Shown here piece after piece: positions 38,134-47,734 of a stretch of 64,000 nucleotides of DNA. This stretch comes from Alteromonas sp. RKMC-009 (GTDB lineage: Bacteria > Pseudomonadota > Gammaproteobacteria > Enterobacterales > Alteromonadaceae). How positions within the stretch are numbered: position 1 is the first letter of the stretch; each line of letters starts with the position of its first letter. The notes beneath the pieces are model-generated. The model was not told the origin of the DNA. It saw only the letters and a program-made list of their open reading frames with translations, and searched no databases. The DNA is taken from NCBI RefSeq assembly GCF_003584565.2, contig NZ_CP031010.1:1488001-1552000 (forward strand), in the 5' to 3' direction. A program made the translations under genes and the position numbers.

Positions 38134-38202
38134 CATCTATGCCTGTATCTTCGCTGTGCTGCCCGGCACAGTGCTATTACCAAAGGGAGAAAACACATCA
38201 AT

Positions 38203-38622
38203 ATGGACGTGCCGGCACTATCTTTACTCGCTGTTGCTACAGGGTTACTCGCCGTCATTGCTGTTATATGGATGTACTTTTTCTTCAACCGTCAGTTTAA
38301 ACAACTCGACGATACTGTCCGCTATCAAAAAGAACACATCGATACCCTGCAACTGGAAATTAATGACCTGGAAAACCAGAACGGTGAAATGCAAACCCGT
38401 TCAATGGTACAGGGCAAACACATGCGGGAGCTGGCAGATCAATGCACGCAACTCGAAAACCAGTTACGTGAAGTAAAAAGTCAGGACCCGTCCATGCGCT
38501 TATACACCCGTGCCGCTGAACTGGTTAAAGCAGGCGCTGACGTCGAAGAGGTAATGCAAGCCTGCGACCTGCCCCGGGCTGAAGCTGAGCTGCTTATCAG
38601 CATGCACCGTCAGCGGGGATAA
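38203..38622 (+). CDS. DUF2802 membrane protein
   Basis: A 139-residue protein with one N-terminal membrane helix (about residues 4-28), a coiled-coil (about 32-90) and a C-terminal helical segment (AAELVKAGADVEEVMQACDLPRAEAELLISMH). It matches the DUF2802 type that regularly follows cheW in polar chemotaxis operons of gammaproteobacteria. The function is unknown. The conserved place suggests a link to the array or pole. Confidence 0.75.
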   Translation: MDVPALSLLAVATGLLAVIAVIWMYFFFNRQFKQLDDTVRYQKEHIDTLQLEINDLENQNGEMQTRSMVQGKHMRELADQCTQLENQLREVKSQDPSMRLYTRAAELVKAGADVEEVMQACDLPRAEAELLISMHRQRG

Positions 38623-38625
38623 AGC

Positions 38626-39096
38626 TCACCGGACAGGTAAACGGGTAGCGCTCTTAATTTCGCGTAGTGACAAACTGGAGCGAATGGCAGTCACGCCCGG
38701 CAATTTGCGCAAGTAACTCTCAACAAAGTGGCTGTAATCATCTAAGTCCCTCGCGACTACCTGTAACAGAAAGTCAGACTCTCCGGTAGTATTGTGGCAA
38801 GCGAGAACATGTTCTGAAGCCAGTATAATCTGTTCAAACTTCATCGTACTGGTTTCATCATGTTCAGATACCGTAAGCTGAACAAATGCAACAACGCCAA
38901 GCCCTAATTTTCTCCGGTCCAGATTAGCCTGATAATCACAGATATAACCATCATCCTCTAGACGCTTCAGACGGCGCCAGCATGGACTTTCGCTTAGCGA
39001 CAGGTGGCTGGCTATTTTGCTGTTTGTTAACCTGCCATCGTGCTGCAACAGGTTTAAAATAGCCTTGTCTGTCTTATCAAGAGGTTTTACGGGCAT
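38626..39096 (-). CDS. Lrp/AsnC family transcriptional regulator
   Basis: A 156-residue protein with an N-terminal winged helix (LNLLQHDGRLTNSKIASHLSLSESPCWRRLKRLEDDGYI) and a C-terminal RAM ligand domain. These regulators respond to amino acids. It is divergent from the alcohol dehydrogenase gene, which is its most likely target, and ends 3 bases from the DUF2802 gene. Confidence 0.93.
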   Translation of the reverse strand: MPVKPLDKTDKAILNLLQHDGRLTNSKIASHLSLSESPCWRRLKRLEDDGYICDYQANLDRRKLGLGVVAFVQLTVSEHDETSTMKFEQIILASEHVLACHNTTGESDFLLQVVARDLDDYSHFVESYLRKLPGVTAIRSSLSLREIKSATRLPVR

Positions 39097-39226
39097 AGTC
39101 TTCTTATTTCGTGGGTTGAATGAGGGTTTTCTTTCCTATTTTGGCGTGTTTCCTTGCATGAAAGCAAGATAATCCCCTTAAGTATCTTTTAATCTGTTGA
39201 TAAATCATAATTCTGGAGGAACAACA
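39097..39226. promoter_or_regulatory. Divergent control region between lrp-type gene and dehydrogenase
   Basis: A 130-base AT-rich region. It contains the inverted repeat CTTGC-N6-GCAAG (39153-39168), a plausible site for the Lrp-type regulator. A GGAGGA ribosome site (39216-39221) precedes the dehydrogenase. Confidence 0.4.
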
Positions 39227-40267
39227 ATGAAAGCTGTCGTATTCGAGAAATTTGCACAGATGCCGGTTATTCAAAATGTGGCCGACCCGACGCCGGCGAG
39301 CCACGGTGTTGTTATTAAGGTTGAGGCAACCGGTGTGTGTCGCAGCGACTGGCACTGCTGGCAAGGTCATGATACTGACGTGGTTGTTCCGCATGTACCC
39401 GGCCATGAGTTTGCCGGTATTGTTGAAGCCGTTGGAAAAGATGTGAAGCGCTTCAAAACCGGTGACCGCGTCACAGTTCCGTTTATCAATGCCTGCGGGA
39501 GTTGCCCGGAGTGTCACTCAGGTAATCATCAGGTATGCGGCAATCAAACACAGCCCGGCTTTACTCACTGGGGATCTTTTGCTCAATACACCACGGTTGA
39601 TCAGGCCGATGTAAATCTTGTGGCATTACCTGAGCATCTTGACTTTGTAACCGCGGCCAGCCTCGGGTGCCGGTTTGTTACATCATTCCGCGCTGTTGTT
39701 GATCAGGGCAAAGTTTCTGCAGGACAGTGGGTGGCCGTACATGGTTGCGGTGGTGTTGGTCTGTCCGCAGTAATGATAGCCAGTGCACTGGGCGCAAACG
39801 TTATTGCCGTGGACTTGCAGGATGACAAACTGGCCCTGGCGAAACAGGTGGGCGCGGCGGTTACGATCAATGCATCACAAGTGGCCAGCGTGCCCGAAGC
39901 AATCAGAGAGATCACGACGGGCGGTGCTCATGTGTCAATGGATGCGCTGGGTCACTCTGTCACTTGTGTCAATTCTGTCCAGTCACTGCGTAAACTGGGT
40001 AAACATATTCAGGTTGGCCTGTTAATGGCAGAGCATGCAACACCGGCTATTCCCATGGGCCGTGTGATTGGTGATGAGCTGGAAATCATTGGCAGTCATG
40101 GCATGCAGGCTTTCCGGTACGATGCTATGCTTTCTATGATGATGTCCGGGAAACTGAAGCCTGAAAAATTGCTCGGGCGTACCATTTCTCTGACGGAATC
40201 TATTGAGGCTCTGACTACGCTGGATACGTCAAACACTGCGGGAGTTACAGTGATTTCATCGTTCTGA
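39227..40267 (+). CDS. Zinc-dependent alcohol dehydrogenase
   Basis: A 346-residue medium-chain dehydrogenase. Catalytic zinc ligands are in GVCRSDWH and PGHEFAG; the structural zinc is held by four cysteines in [15 protein letters not shown]. The NAD motif is [11 protein letters not shown]. It oxidises primary or secondary alcohols or reduces aldehydes. The ATG at 39227 follows GGAGGA; an earlier TTG in frame would place that ribosome site inside the gene, so it was rejected. The substrate is not known. Confidence 0.92.
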   Translation: MKAVVFEKFAQMPVIQNVADPTPASHGVVIKVEATGVCRSDWHCWQGHDTDVVVPHVPGHEFAGIVEAVGKDVKRFKTGDRVTVPFINACGSCPECHSGNHQVCGNQTQPGFTHWGSFAQYTTVDQADVNLVALPEHLDFVTAASLGCRFVTSFRAVVDQGKVSAGQWVAVHGCGGVGLSAVMIASALGANVIAVDLQDDKLALAKQVGAAVTINASQVASVPEAIREITTGGAHVSMDALGHSVTCVNSVQSLRKLGKHIQVGLLMAEHATPAIPMGRVIGDELEIIGSHGMQAFRYDAMLSMMMSGKLKPEKLLGRTISLTESIEALTTLDTSNTAGVTVISSF

Positions 40268-40297
40268 TTTCTGCATGGTTGGTACGTTAAGCCGTTT

Positions 40298-40329
40298 AGA
40301 CGTCCAGCCGTAAAGATGTTGACATCTAT
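40298..40329 (+). promoter_or_regulatory. MetJ operator (tandem met boxes) at the metA promoter
   Basis: Four contiguous 8-base units read AGACGTCC, AGCCGTAA, AGATGTTG, ACATCTAT. They match the met-box consensus AGACGTCT at 7, 5, 5 and 4 positions. They overlap a TTGACA -35 (40319-40324); a weak CAATAT -10 lies 18 bases further (40343-40348). MetJ with SAM would block transcription of metA and metH. Confidence 0.7.
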
Positions 40330-40378
40330 CGGGATTCAGCCACAATATCGTTATTATCCGTTAATTGTTGGAGCTGCC

Positions 40379-41317
40379 ATGCCTATTTGTATTCCCGAAC
40401 AACTTCCCGCGCAGGATGTGTTGTCAGGTGAGAATATCTTCACTATGGACAGCACCCGCGCAGCGACACAGGATATTCGCCCCATGGAAGTGGGGATCCT
40501 GAATCTCATGCCCAATAAAATTGAAACGGAAGTGCAAATCTTACGTTTGCTGTCTAACACACCTCTGCAGGTGAACGTGAACCTGATCCGCGTAGACAAA
40601 TTAGCGCCAAAGCACACGCCTCAATCTCACATGGACGCCTTCTATCACGACTTTTCTGAAATTGCTGATAAGAAATACGACGGTTTAATCGTAACAGGTG
40701 CACCGCTGGCTCACTTGCCTTATGAGGAAGTGAAATACTGGGATCAGATGACAGAGATTTTGGAGTGGGCACAACGTAATGTGCAATCCACACTCTATCT
40801 GTGCTGGGCTGCTCATGCGGCGATGTATCATTTCTACGGTGTGCAGAGAAAACTCAGAGAAACTAAACTGTCTGGTGTCTTTGAGCATAAAGTGCTCGAC
40901 CCTTATAACGAGCTGCTGAGAGGTTTCGATCCGGTTTTTTATGCGCCTCATTCCCGTTTCGGGTATATTGACTCCGGCGAATATAACAGTGTTGAAGGTT
41001 TGAAGGTCATTACGGAATCTGATGAGGCGGGTGCATACACCATCGCATCTGAAGATAAGCGTATGGTGTTTGTTACCGGGCATCCTGAATACGACCCGGA
41101 AACTCTGCATGACGAGTATTTCCGTGATTTACAGGCGGACGCCCATCCGGCAGTGCCGGCTAACTATTTTACGGACGATGACCCCGCAAAAGCGCCTTTA
41201 GTTCGCTGGCGCTCCCATGGTAGTCTGCTGTTCAATAACTGGCTGAACTACTATGTTTATCAGACAACACCTTATGATTTGAGTCAGCTGGCTGAGAAAC
41301 CCCGGCCAAAGAGGTAA
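40379..41317 (+). CDS. metA: Homoserine O-succinyltransferase MetA
   Basis: A 312-residue acyltransferase that activates homoserine for methionine synthesis. The catalytic Cys142 (LYLCWAAHA), His235 and Glu237 (TGHPEYDPE) fall at the same numbers as in E. coli MetA. The family includes acetyl- and succinyl-CoA users. I chose the ATG at 40379 (MPICIPEQLPA), which matches the family start; an upstream in-frame ATG at 40316 lies inside the met boxes. It is 3 bases from the first metH gene. Confidence 0.95.
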   Translation: MPICIPEQLPAQDVLSGENIFTMDSTRAATQDIRPMEVGILNLMPNKIETEVQILRLLSNTPLQVNVNLIRVDKLAPKHTPQSHMDAFYHDFSEIADKKYDGLIVTGAPLAHLPYEEVKYWDQMTEILEWAQRNVQSTLYLCWAAHAAMYHFYGVQRKLRETKLSGVFEHKVLDPYNELLRGFDPVFYAPHSRFGYIDSGEYNSVEGLKVITESDEAGAYTIASEDKRMVFVTGHPEYDPETLHDEYFRDLQADAHPAVPANYFTDDDPAKAPLVRWRSHGSLLFNNWLNYYVYQTTPYDLSQLAEKPRPKR

Positions 41318-41320
41318 TAA

Positions 41321-42376
41321 GTGACATCAGGTACAAAACAACAACTTCTGGATGCAGCGGCAAAGCGCGTTTTGATTCTGGACGGTGCCATGGGTACTAT
41401 GATCCAGGAGCACAAACTGGAAGAAGCCGATTATCGTGGTGAGGCATTTGCTAACTGGCATTGCGATGTAAAAGGCAATAACGATTTGCTGGCAATTACT
41501 CAGCCGGACATTATTTACAATATCCATTGCGCTTATCTTGAAGCCGGTGCAGATATCATTGAAACCAATACGTTCAATGCTACCACCATCGCCATGGCTG
41601 ACTACGACATGGAAGCGCAGTCGAAAGACATTAACCTTGCTGCTGCTAAGCTGGCCCGTAAAGCCTGTGATGAATTCACTGCAAAAACACCGGATAAGCC
41701 CCGGTATGTGGCAGGGGTCCTCGGCCCGACAAACCGCACTGCATCGATTTCACCGGATGTAAATGACCCCGGCAAGCGGAATGTAACCTTTGACGAGCTG
41801 GTAGAAGCCTATATCGAGTCCACAGAAGCGCTGTTAGATGGCGGTTCAGATATTATTTTGATAGAAACTATCTTTGATACCCTGAATGCCAAAGCGGCAG
41901 CATTCGCGGTAGAAACCGTATTTGAGAAACGCGGTGAGCGCGCACCGGTGATGGTATCAGGTACTATTACCGATGCATCGGGCAGAACCTTGTCAGGACA
42001 AACTGCGGAAGCCTTTTACTATTCCATGCGTCATGTATCGCCGGTTTCCATGGGCCTCAACTGTGCATTGGGTCCGGATTTACTGCGTCAGTACGTTGAA
42101 GAAATCAGTATTATTTCTGAATGCCTGGTTTCGGCTCACCCCAATGCCGGTTTACCCAATGAGTTTGGTGAATATGATTTGGGGGCAGAAGAAATGGCAG
42201 CACACATTAAAGAATGGGCAGAGTCCGGTCTGGTGAATGTGGTAGGTGGTTGTTGCGGCAGCACGCCTGAGCATATCCGTGCCATGGCTGAGGCGGTAAA
42301 AGACGTGAAACCACGTACCGTGCCGGTTTTTGAACCTAAAATGCGCCTTTCCGGGCTAGAACCTTTTGTTCACTAA
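41321..42376 (+). CDS. metH: Methionine synthase, homocysteine-binding module (split MetH, N-terminal part)
   Basis: A 351-residue protein equal to the first module of cobalamin-dependent MetH. It is a homocysteine S-methyltransferase barrel ([11 protein letters not shown] at the start) with the zinc cysteines in GLNCALG and VGGCCGSTP. It ends at SGLEPFVH, exactly in the linker before the folate module. GTG start with AGAGG upstream. The stop TAA at 42374 is in the same frame as the next gene, so one codon separates the two parts. Confidence 0.93.
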   Translation: MTSGTKQQLLDAAAKRVLILDGAMGTMIQEHKLEEADYRGEAFANWHCDVKGNNDLLAITQPDIIYNIHCAYLEAGADIIETNTFNATTIAMADYDMEAQSKDINLAAAKLARKACDEFTAKTPDKPRYVAGVLGPTNRTASISPDVNDPGKRNVTFDELVEAYIESTEALLDGGSDIILIETIFDTLNAKAAAFAVETVFEKRGERAPVMVSGTITDASGRTLSGQTAEAFYYSMRHVSPVSMGLNCALGPDLLRQYVEEISIISECLVSAHPNAGLPNEFGEYDLGAEEMAAHIKEWAESGLVNVVGGCCGSTPEHIRAMAEAVKDVKPRTVPVFEPKMRLSGLEPFVH

Positions 42377-42385
42377 GGTGTTATT

Positions 42386-45010
42386 GTGACAGCAGAGTTT
42401 TCAACCTTTATTAATGTCGGTGAACGGACAAACGTTACCGGATCGGCCGTATTCAAACGCTTAATTTTAAATGCTGAGTACGAGAAAGCCCTCGATGTAG
42501 CCCGCCAGCAGGTGGAAAACGGTGCGCAGGTGATAGACATCAACATGGACGAAGCCATGTTAGATTCTGTTGAGGCCATGCGTACGTTTCTGAACCTCAT
42601 TGCTTCAGAGCCTGATATTTGCCGTGTTCCGATTATGATTGACTCTTCAAAGTGGGAAGTCATTGAAACCGGACTCAAGTGCGTTCAGGGAAAGGCGATT
42701 GTGAACTCAATCAGCCTGAAAGAGGGAAAAGAGCAGTTTGTTCATCAGGCTAAACTGATCAAGCGCTACGGTGCCGCAACGGTGGTCATGGCGTTTGATG
42801 AAACCGGCCAGGCCGATACCAAAGCGCGCAAAATTGAGATTTGTCAACGCAGCTATAAGGTGCTTACCGAAGAAGTTGGATTCCCGCCGGAAGATATCAT
42901 TTTCGACCCGAATATTTTTGCTGTCGCGACGGGCATTGAAGAACACAACAATTATGCGGTGGACTTTATCGAAGCCACCCGCGTAATCCGTCAGACCTGT
43001 CCTTACGCCCATATCAGTGGTGGACTATCTAATATTTCATTCTCGTTCCGGGGCAATAACCCGGTACGTGAAGCCATGCACTCGGTGTTTTTGTATCATG
43101 CTATCCGCGCGGGTATGGATATGGGCATTGTAAATGCCGGTCAGCTGGAAGTGTATGATCAGATCCCTGAAGAACTCCGTGAAGCAGTAGAAGATGTGAT
43201 CCTGAACCGTCGTGAAGACGGCACTGAGCGTTTGCTGGACATCGCACCCAAATATCAGGGGGATGGCAAAGCCGCGGCGGCAGAAGATCTTTCGTGGCGT
43301 GAGCTGCCGGTGAACAAGCGGCTCGAACATGCGCTGGTAAAAGGCACCACCGATTACATCATTGAAGATACTGAAGAAGCACGGCTGGCGGCTGAACGTC
43401 CGCTGCACGTGATTGAAGGGCCGTTAATGGACGGCATGAACGTCGTCGGCGACCTGTTCGGTGAAGGTAAAATGTTTCTGCCCCAGGTGGTGAAGTCTGC
43501 CCGGGTGATGAAAAAAGCGGTTGCTCACCTGCAACCGTTTATCGAAGCGGAAAAGGACGGCAAGTCATCGAGTAACGGTAAAATCCTGATGGCTACCGTT
43601 AAGGGCGACGTGCACGATATCGGCAAGAACATCGTCGGCGTGGTACTGCAATGTAACAATTTCGAAGTAGTAGATTTGGGCGTCATGGTGCCCTGCGCTA
43701 CGATTTTGCAGGTGGCCAGAGAAGAAAACGTGGATATGATCGGGTTATCCGGTCTGATTACCCCGTCGCTGGACGAAATGGTACACGTGGCCAAAGAAAT
43801 GGAGCGCCTGGGGTTAGATTTACCACTGCTTATAGGCGGTGCGACGACATCCAAAGCCCATACTGCGGTGAAAATTGAGCAAAACTACAGCCATCCGGTA
43901 GCTTATGTACCTAATGCCAGCCGCGCCGTGGGTGTGTGCCAGAAGCTGATTAACCCTGAGTCCCGCAAAGTCTTTGAAAAAGAGCTGTCAGACGAATACG
44001 AAAAAGTACGGGCCCAGCATGCCCGGAAACAACCCCGCAGTAAGCCGGTTACGCTGGCAGAAGCGCGGGCTAATGCGTATAAGCCGGACTTCTCTGTTCT
44101 GCCTGTAAAGCCTAAAACGCCGGGCGTAACACCTGTGTCCGTCGATTTGGCGACATTAAGAGATTATATCGACTGGACACCGTTCTTTTTGACCTGGTCA
44201 CTGGCCGGTAAATTCCCCCGCATTCTTGATGATGAAGTGGTGGGTGAGCAGGCAAAAGAGCTGTATGCCGATGCCAATAAAATGCTGGATAAAGTCATTG
44301 CTGATGGCAGCCTGCAGGCAAAAGGGGTAATCGGTTTATTCCCTGCTAACCGGGTTGGCGATGATATTGAAATTTATCAGGATGATAACCGCGATGCCGT
44401 GCTGGGCGTTTCCCGTCATTTGCGTCAGCAAACATTGAAAGACAAGTTTGCCAACTATTGTCTGGCAGACTTCGTTGCTGAGAAGCAAAGTGGAATTGCT
44501 GACTACATCGGTGCGTTCGCTGTTACCGGCGGTATCGGTGAAGACGAGCTGGCTGAGTCCTACAACAAAGCCGGAGACGACTACAACGCCATCATGGTGA
44601 AAGCCGTGGCTGACCGTTTGGCAGAAGCGTTTGCTGAATATCTGCACGAGCAGGTGAGAAAAGACTACTGGGGCTTTGCGCCTGATGAGAACTTCGACAA
44701 CGATGCGCTCATCCGCGAGAAGTACCAGGGGATCCGTCCTGCACCCGGTTATGCAGCCTGTCCTGAGCACACTGAGAAGCAGTTGATTTGGGATTTGCTC
44801 GATGCCGAAGCGCATACCACCATGAAGCTGACTGAAAGTTATGCTATGTGGCCGGGAGCAGCAGTATCAGGCTGGTATTTCTCGCACCCTGAATCCAGAT
44901 ATTTCGCTGTGGCAAAAATCCAGCGTGATCAGCTTGAAGATTACGCACAGCGCAAAGGCTGGAGCACAGAAGAAGCTGAAAAATGGTTAGCACCGAATCT
45001 GGATGATTAA
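42386..45010 (+). CDS. metH: Methionine synthase, folate/cobalamin/activation modules (split MetH, C-terminal part)
   Basis: An 874-residue protein with the remaining MetH modules: pterin-binding barrel ([13 protein letters not shown]), cobalamin cap and B12 domain with DVHDIGKN (His410 is the cobalt ligand), and the SAM-dependent reactivation domain at the C-terminus. It moves methyl from methyl-folate to cobalamin and then to homocysteine bound by the partner protein. The start is GTG at 42386. TAAGGTG, made of the previous stop and following bases, is a good ribosome site 5 bases upstream, so initiation is probably coupled to termination of the first part. Confidence 0.93.
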   Translation: MTAEFSTFINVGERTNVTGSAVFKRLILNAEYEKALDVARQQVENGAQVIDINMDEAMLDSVEAMRTFLNLIASEPDICRVPIMIDSSKWEVIETGLKCVQGKAIVNSISLKEGKEQFVHQAKLIKRYGAATVVMAFDETGQADTKARKIEICQRSYKVLTEEVGFPPEDIIFDPNIFAVATGIEEHNNYAVDFIEATRVIRQTCPYAHISGGLSNISFSFRGNNPVREAMHSVFLYHAIRAGMDMGIVNAGQLEVYDQIPEELREAVEDVILNRREDGTERLLDIAPKYQGDGKAAAAEDLSWRELPVNKRLEHALVKGTTDYIIEDTEEARLAAERPLHVIEGPLMDGMNVVGDLFGEGKMFLPQVVKSARVMKKAVAHLQPFIEAEKDGKSSSNGKILMATVKGDVHDIGKNIVGVVLQCNNFEVVDLGVMVPCATILQVAREENVDMIGLSGLITPSLDEMVHVAKEMERLGLDLPLLIGGATTSKAHTAVKIEQNYSHPVAYVPNASRAVGVCQKLINPESRKVFEKELSDEYEKVRAQHARKQPRSKPVTLAEARANAYKPDFSVLPVKPKTPGVTPVSVDLATLRDYIDWTPFFLTWSLAGKFPRILDDEVVGEQAKELYADANKMLDKVIADGSLQAKGVIGLFPANRVGDDIEIYQDDNRDAVLGVSRHLRQQTLKDKFANYCLADFVAEKQSGIADYIGAFAVTGGIGEDELAESYNKAGDDYNAIMVKAVADRLAEAFAEYLHEQVRKDYWGFAPDENFDNDALIREKYQGIRPAPGYAACPEHTEKQLIWDLLDAEAHTTMKLTESYAMWPGAAVSGWYFSHPESRYFAVAKIQRDQLEDYAQRKGWSTEEAEKWLAPNLDD

Positions 45011-45034
45011 CCCGCCTGACAGCCGGAGTCACTT

Positions 45035-45625
45035 ATGACTGATGAACTGCCTTTCTCACAGGCATGCGAAAATAACAAAGGGCCCATTTCTGCCATTTTG
45101 GAAGTGGCCCTGAGTCAATGTAAGCGTGTGCTTGAGGTGGGCAGTGGCACCGGACAGCATGCGGTGCACATTGCACCCTTGTTACCTCACCTGATATGGC
45201 AGACCAGTGATCAGCCGCAGTATCACGAAGGGGTACTGAAATGGATAGCTGCGTACCCGTCTGAAAATCTGTTACCGCCGCTTAACCTCACCGTGGGCAA
45301 AGACAGGTTGCCGTTTTCTGAATATGACGGTGTTTATTCAGCGAATACTGCTCATATTATGCAGAAAGCCGAAATTAAAATGATGATGCAGAGCCTGTCT
45401 GAATCACTGCCGCAAGGCGCAGTATTTTGCCAGTATGGCCCGTTTACAGACAACGGTGCATTCAGCAGCGAAAGTAACAGAGAGTTTCATCAACATCTGA
45501 TAGCCAGTGGCTATGGCGGTTACCGGGATATACAGGAATTGCAGGCATGGGCGCCGGCACTCACGCTGGAGAAAATTCATGAAATGCCGGCGAATAATTT
45601 GTTATTGCAGTGGGTAAAGAACTGA
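45035..45625 (+). CDS. DUF938 family SAM-dependent methyltransferase
   Basis: A 196-residue protein with a methyltransferase motif I (VLEVGSGTGQHAVHIA, about residues 32-47) and the DUF938 arrangement (ENNKGPISAILEVAL before it). The substrate is unknown. It is 24 bases after metH and before a terminator, so it is probably the last gene of the metA-metH transcript. Confidence 0.85.
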   Translation: MTDELPFSQACENNKGPISAILEVALSQCKRVLEVGSGTGQHAVHIAPLLPHLIWQTSDQPQYHEGVLKWIAAYPSENLLPPLNLTVGKDRLPFSEYDGVYSANTAHIMQKAEIKMMMQSLSESLPQGAVFCQYGPFTDNGAFSSESNREFHQHLIASGYGGYRDIQELQAWAPALTLEKIHEMPANNLLLQWVKN

Positions 45626-45651
45626 ATGCCGGGTCTGCTTAAAAATCATTG

Positions 45652-45679
45652 AAAAACGGTGCCCCGGCACCGTTTTTTT
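45652..45679. terminator. Bidirectional terminator
   Basis: The stem ACGGTGCC/GGCACCGT is flanked by A5 on the left and T7 on the right. It serves both the methionine operon and the convergent small gene. Confidence 0.9.
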
Positions 45680-46133
45680 ATGTCGTCAAATCAATTCTTT
45701 TTTCTACAATAACAGGCACACCGTTACGCACTGCAGAAATGCGCACTCTTACCCGTTTATCGTCGCCGTTGCCACTGCGATACTGAATTTGCTTGTCTTC
45801 TTTCAGGCGGGTGAGATAAAGACTGTCTCTTCCCATTATCCTTACGCCTTTGCCGGCAATAATGTCAGCTTTCACATTATGATAATCAGGGTGGACTTCA
45901 TAGCTCAGTAGCAGGTTGGCGCGGTTAAAGGCATCATTAGACACTGACAGCGAAACCCGGATAGGGGCCTGTACCGGCGGACTGAAATGCTGCAACATGA
46001 CCGGATGCAACGCAGGCTTCAGCGGCGGAAACTGAGGAATGTTATTTTCCGTCGGTTCATGGAACTGACAACTTATCGCATCGGCCGCCATTAAGCTGAG
46101 AATGGCTGTCAGACAGTAAATTTTTTTGTTCAT
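45678..46133 (-). CDS. Hypothetical secreted protein
   Basis: I do not recognise this 151-residue protein. It starts at the ATG at 46133 (MNKKIYCLTAILSLMAADAIS), which gives a good signal peptide with a cysteine right after it (possible lipoprotein or exported protein). A longer frame to 46238 lacks this feature. The mature part is Pro-rich at first, then beta-rich with basic strands. It stands alone between a terminator and the next plus-strand gene. Confidence 0.6.
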   Translation of the reverse strand: MNKKIYCLTAILSLMAADAISCQFHEPTENNIPQFPPLKPALHPVMLQHFSPPVQAPIRVSLSVSNDAFNRANLLLSYEVHPDYHNVKADIIAGKGVRIMGRDSLYLTRLKEDKQIQYRSGNGDDKRVRVRISAVRNGVPVIVEKRIDLTT

Positions 46134-46325
46134 AGTGAGGGCTCTGATTAAGTAATGAAGGCGTATGTGCGCCGGTCCTGAGCCTGAAAATGCAAAGCAT
46201 GAACCCGTTGTCAGTGGCAAACTGCTTTGGTTCTGCAAAAGAATTAATTTATTATATTTGTATTGTATAACCTTAAACCAGCAAAGCCGGAGGGTAAAGT
46301 GCTACCGGTTAAGCTTTATCGATGA

Positions 46326-46691
46326 ATGATTAACATCCGACGTATTTTCAGCCGTTTCAGAGCGCAACCCGCAGCGGCGGTGGTGGTGGCAGGAACTGAC
46401 TATCCGTCATACCAGCTGGCGACCAGAATTCAGCAAAATCCTGCGTTTCATCTGGCTTATTTTATGAATGAAGAGCCCTGGCATCACCGCACCTTTATAC
46501 TGGGTGTTGAACTGCGTTACGCCAGTGAGCTGCTTTCTCTGGTGAAAAAACACGATATAAAAGCCGTGTTTTGTGCCAGTGAAGATGATTATCACAGCTG
46601 GCTTTCAGATATGGGAACGGCGCTGACCCAACATCATTGTCAGGTATTGCTGTGCCGCCCGGGTGAAACGCCGCAACTGCCAGCCGTTTAA
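46326..46691 (+). CDS. Small Rossmann-like protein (CoA-binding/epimerase N-domain type)
   Basis: A 121-residue protein. The pattern VVVAGTDYPSYQLATRIQQN, then a FMNE(E)P segment and HDIKAVFCASEDD resembles the nucleotide-binding N-domain that precedes CapD/WbpM-type sugar dehydratases, but the catalytic domain is missing. It has no membrane helices. It may be a stand-alone regulatory or remnant domain. The family call is an inference from pattern. Confidence 0.55.
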   Translation: MINIRRIFSRFRAQPAAAVVVAGTDYPSYQLATRIQQNPAFHLAYFMNEEPWHHRTFILGVELRYASELLSLVKKHDIKAVFCASEDDYHSWLSDMGTALTQHHCQVLLCRPGETPQLPAV

Positions 46692-46733
46692 AGCGTATCT
46701 GTCAGTTTCTTTTTGTTGGCATGCTGTCCGTAC

Positions 46734-47624
46734 TCAGGGCGTTCCCAATGCTCTGGCAAGTCCGATAAAGGCTCTGATAAACGGTGCATCAGCATCACTC
46801 TTTCTGAACCCCATGTGCAGTGACTTGGCAATACCGTTTTTCCCGGGCCTGACAGTTGTCAGGTTTAAGCTGCCGTCCTGCTCTTCAATCAGCCATTTAG
46901 GCAGTGCACCAATGCCCCGGCCGGCACTGATCATTTGCAACATGATTTCAGTGGTTTCAATGGTTTTGTGCTTTTTCACTGTACAGCCTGCAGGCGTCAG
47001 AAAGTGGGAGAAGATGTCCAGCCTGGAAGGCTCTACCGGATAGGTCAGTAAGGTTTCTTCTGCCAGCGCTTGTGGCGGTACCCATTCACTGGCTGCCAGC
47101 CTGTGTTCGCGGCTCATTACCAGCACCTGCTCATAGCCGAATACCGGTTCGTATTGCAGAGAGGGCAGGTGAAGAGGGTCAGGTGTTAAAAGCAGATCAA
47201 TATCATAGCCATGCAGCGCCTGCAGGCCTCCGAACGTAAACTTTTGTCGTACGTCTACGTCTACCCCGGGATAATCCGCCAGAAACGGTTTGACGACCTT
47301 CAGGAGCCATTGATAGCAGGGATGGCATTCCATTCCGATGCGCAGCACGCCTTGTTTACCCGAGGCGATCTGACGCAACTGCTCTTCCGTGTGCTCAAAC
47401 TGGGGTAACAGCCGGTGGGCAAGATTAAGTACTGCATTGCCCGCATCCGTCAGTCGCAGTCGTCTGCCATCTTTTTCCCATAGCGGTGCACCGCTGTGCT
47501 GTTCCAGCTTTTTCATACTATGACTCAGTGCAGACTGGGTGAGATGCAGATGTCCGGCGGCTTCTGTGAGCGTGCCGTAGTCATGAATAGCAGCAATAAT
47601 TTTGAGGTGTTGACGGTCTAACAT
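46734..47624 (-). CDS. metR: LysR-family regulator, MetR-like
   Basis: A 296-residue LysR protein with an N-terminal winged helix (LTEAAGHLHLTQSALSHSMKKLEQ) and an effector domain. The effector domain shares MetR-type segments (GMECHPCYQWLLKVV; LLTYPVEPSRLDIFSHFLTPAGC). MetR activates methionine genes with homocysteine as co-inducer. Its place near metA/metH fits. I found no clear MetR box (TGAA-N5-TTCA) in the metH or metA upstream regions. Confidence 0.8.
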   Translation of the reverse strand: MLDRQHLKIIAAIHDYGTLTEAAGHLHLTQSALSHSMKKLEQHSGAPLWEKDGRRLRLTDAGNAVLNLAHRLLPQFEHTEEQLRQIASGKQGVLRIGMECHPCYQWLLKVVKPFLADYPGVDVDVRQKFTFGGLQALHGYDIDLLLTPDPLHLPSLQYEPVFGYEQVLVMSREHRLAASEWVPPQALAEETLLTYPVEPSRLDIFSHFLTPAGCTVKKHKTIETTEIMLQMISAGRGIGALPKWLIEEQDGSLNLTTVRPGKNGIAKSLHMGFRKSDADAPFIRAFIGLARALGTP

Positions 47625-47734
47625 AGCGTGGATGAGTAAATTTCACTGATTTTGCTAAATGTATCACTTAAATTCATAGATTGTGAAAGGCAGCGGTGAA
47701 GCTGCCACAATATCCGGCTAATGGTTCACCTTGA

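Noticed and set aside
41321..45010. metH as a frameshift pseudogene
   Set aside because: Both parts are in the same frame, the break is in the inter-domain linker, and a ribosome site plus GTG follow the stop. A functional split is more likely than decay.
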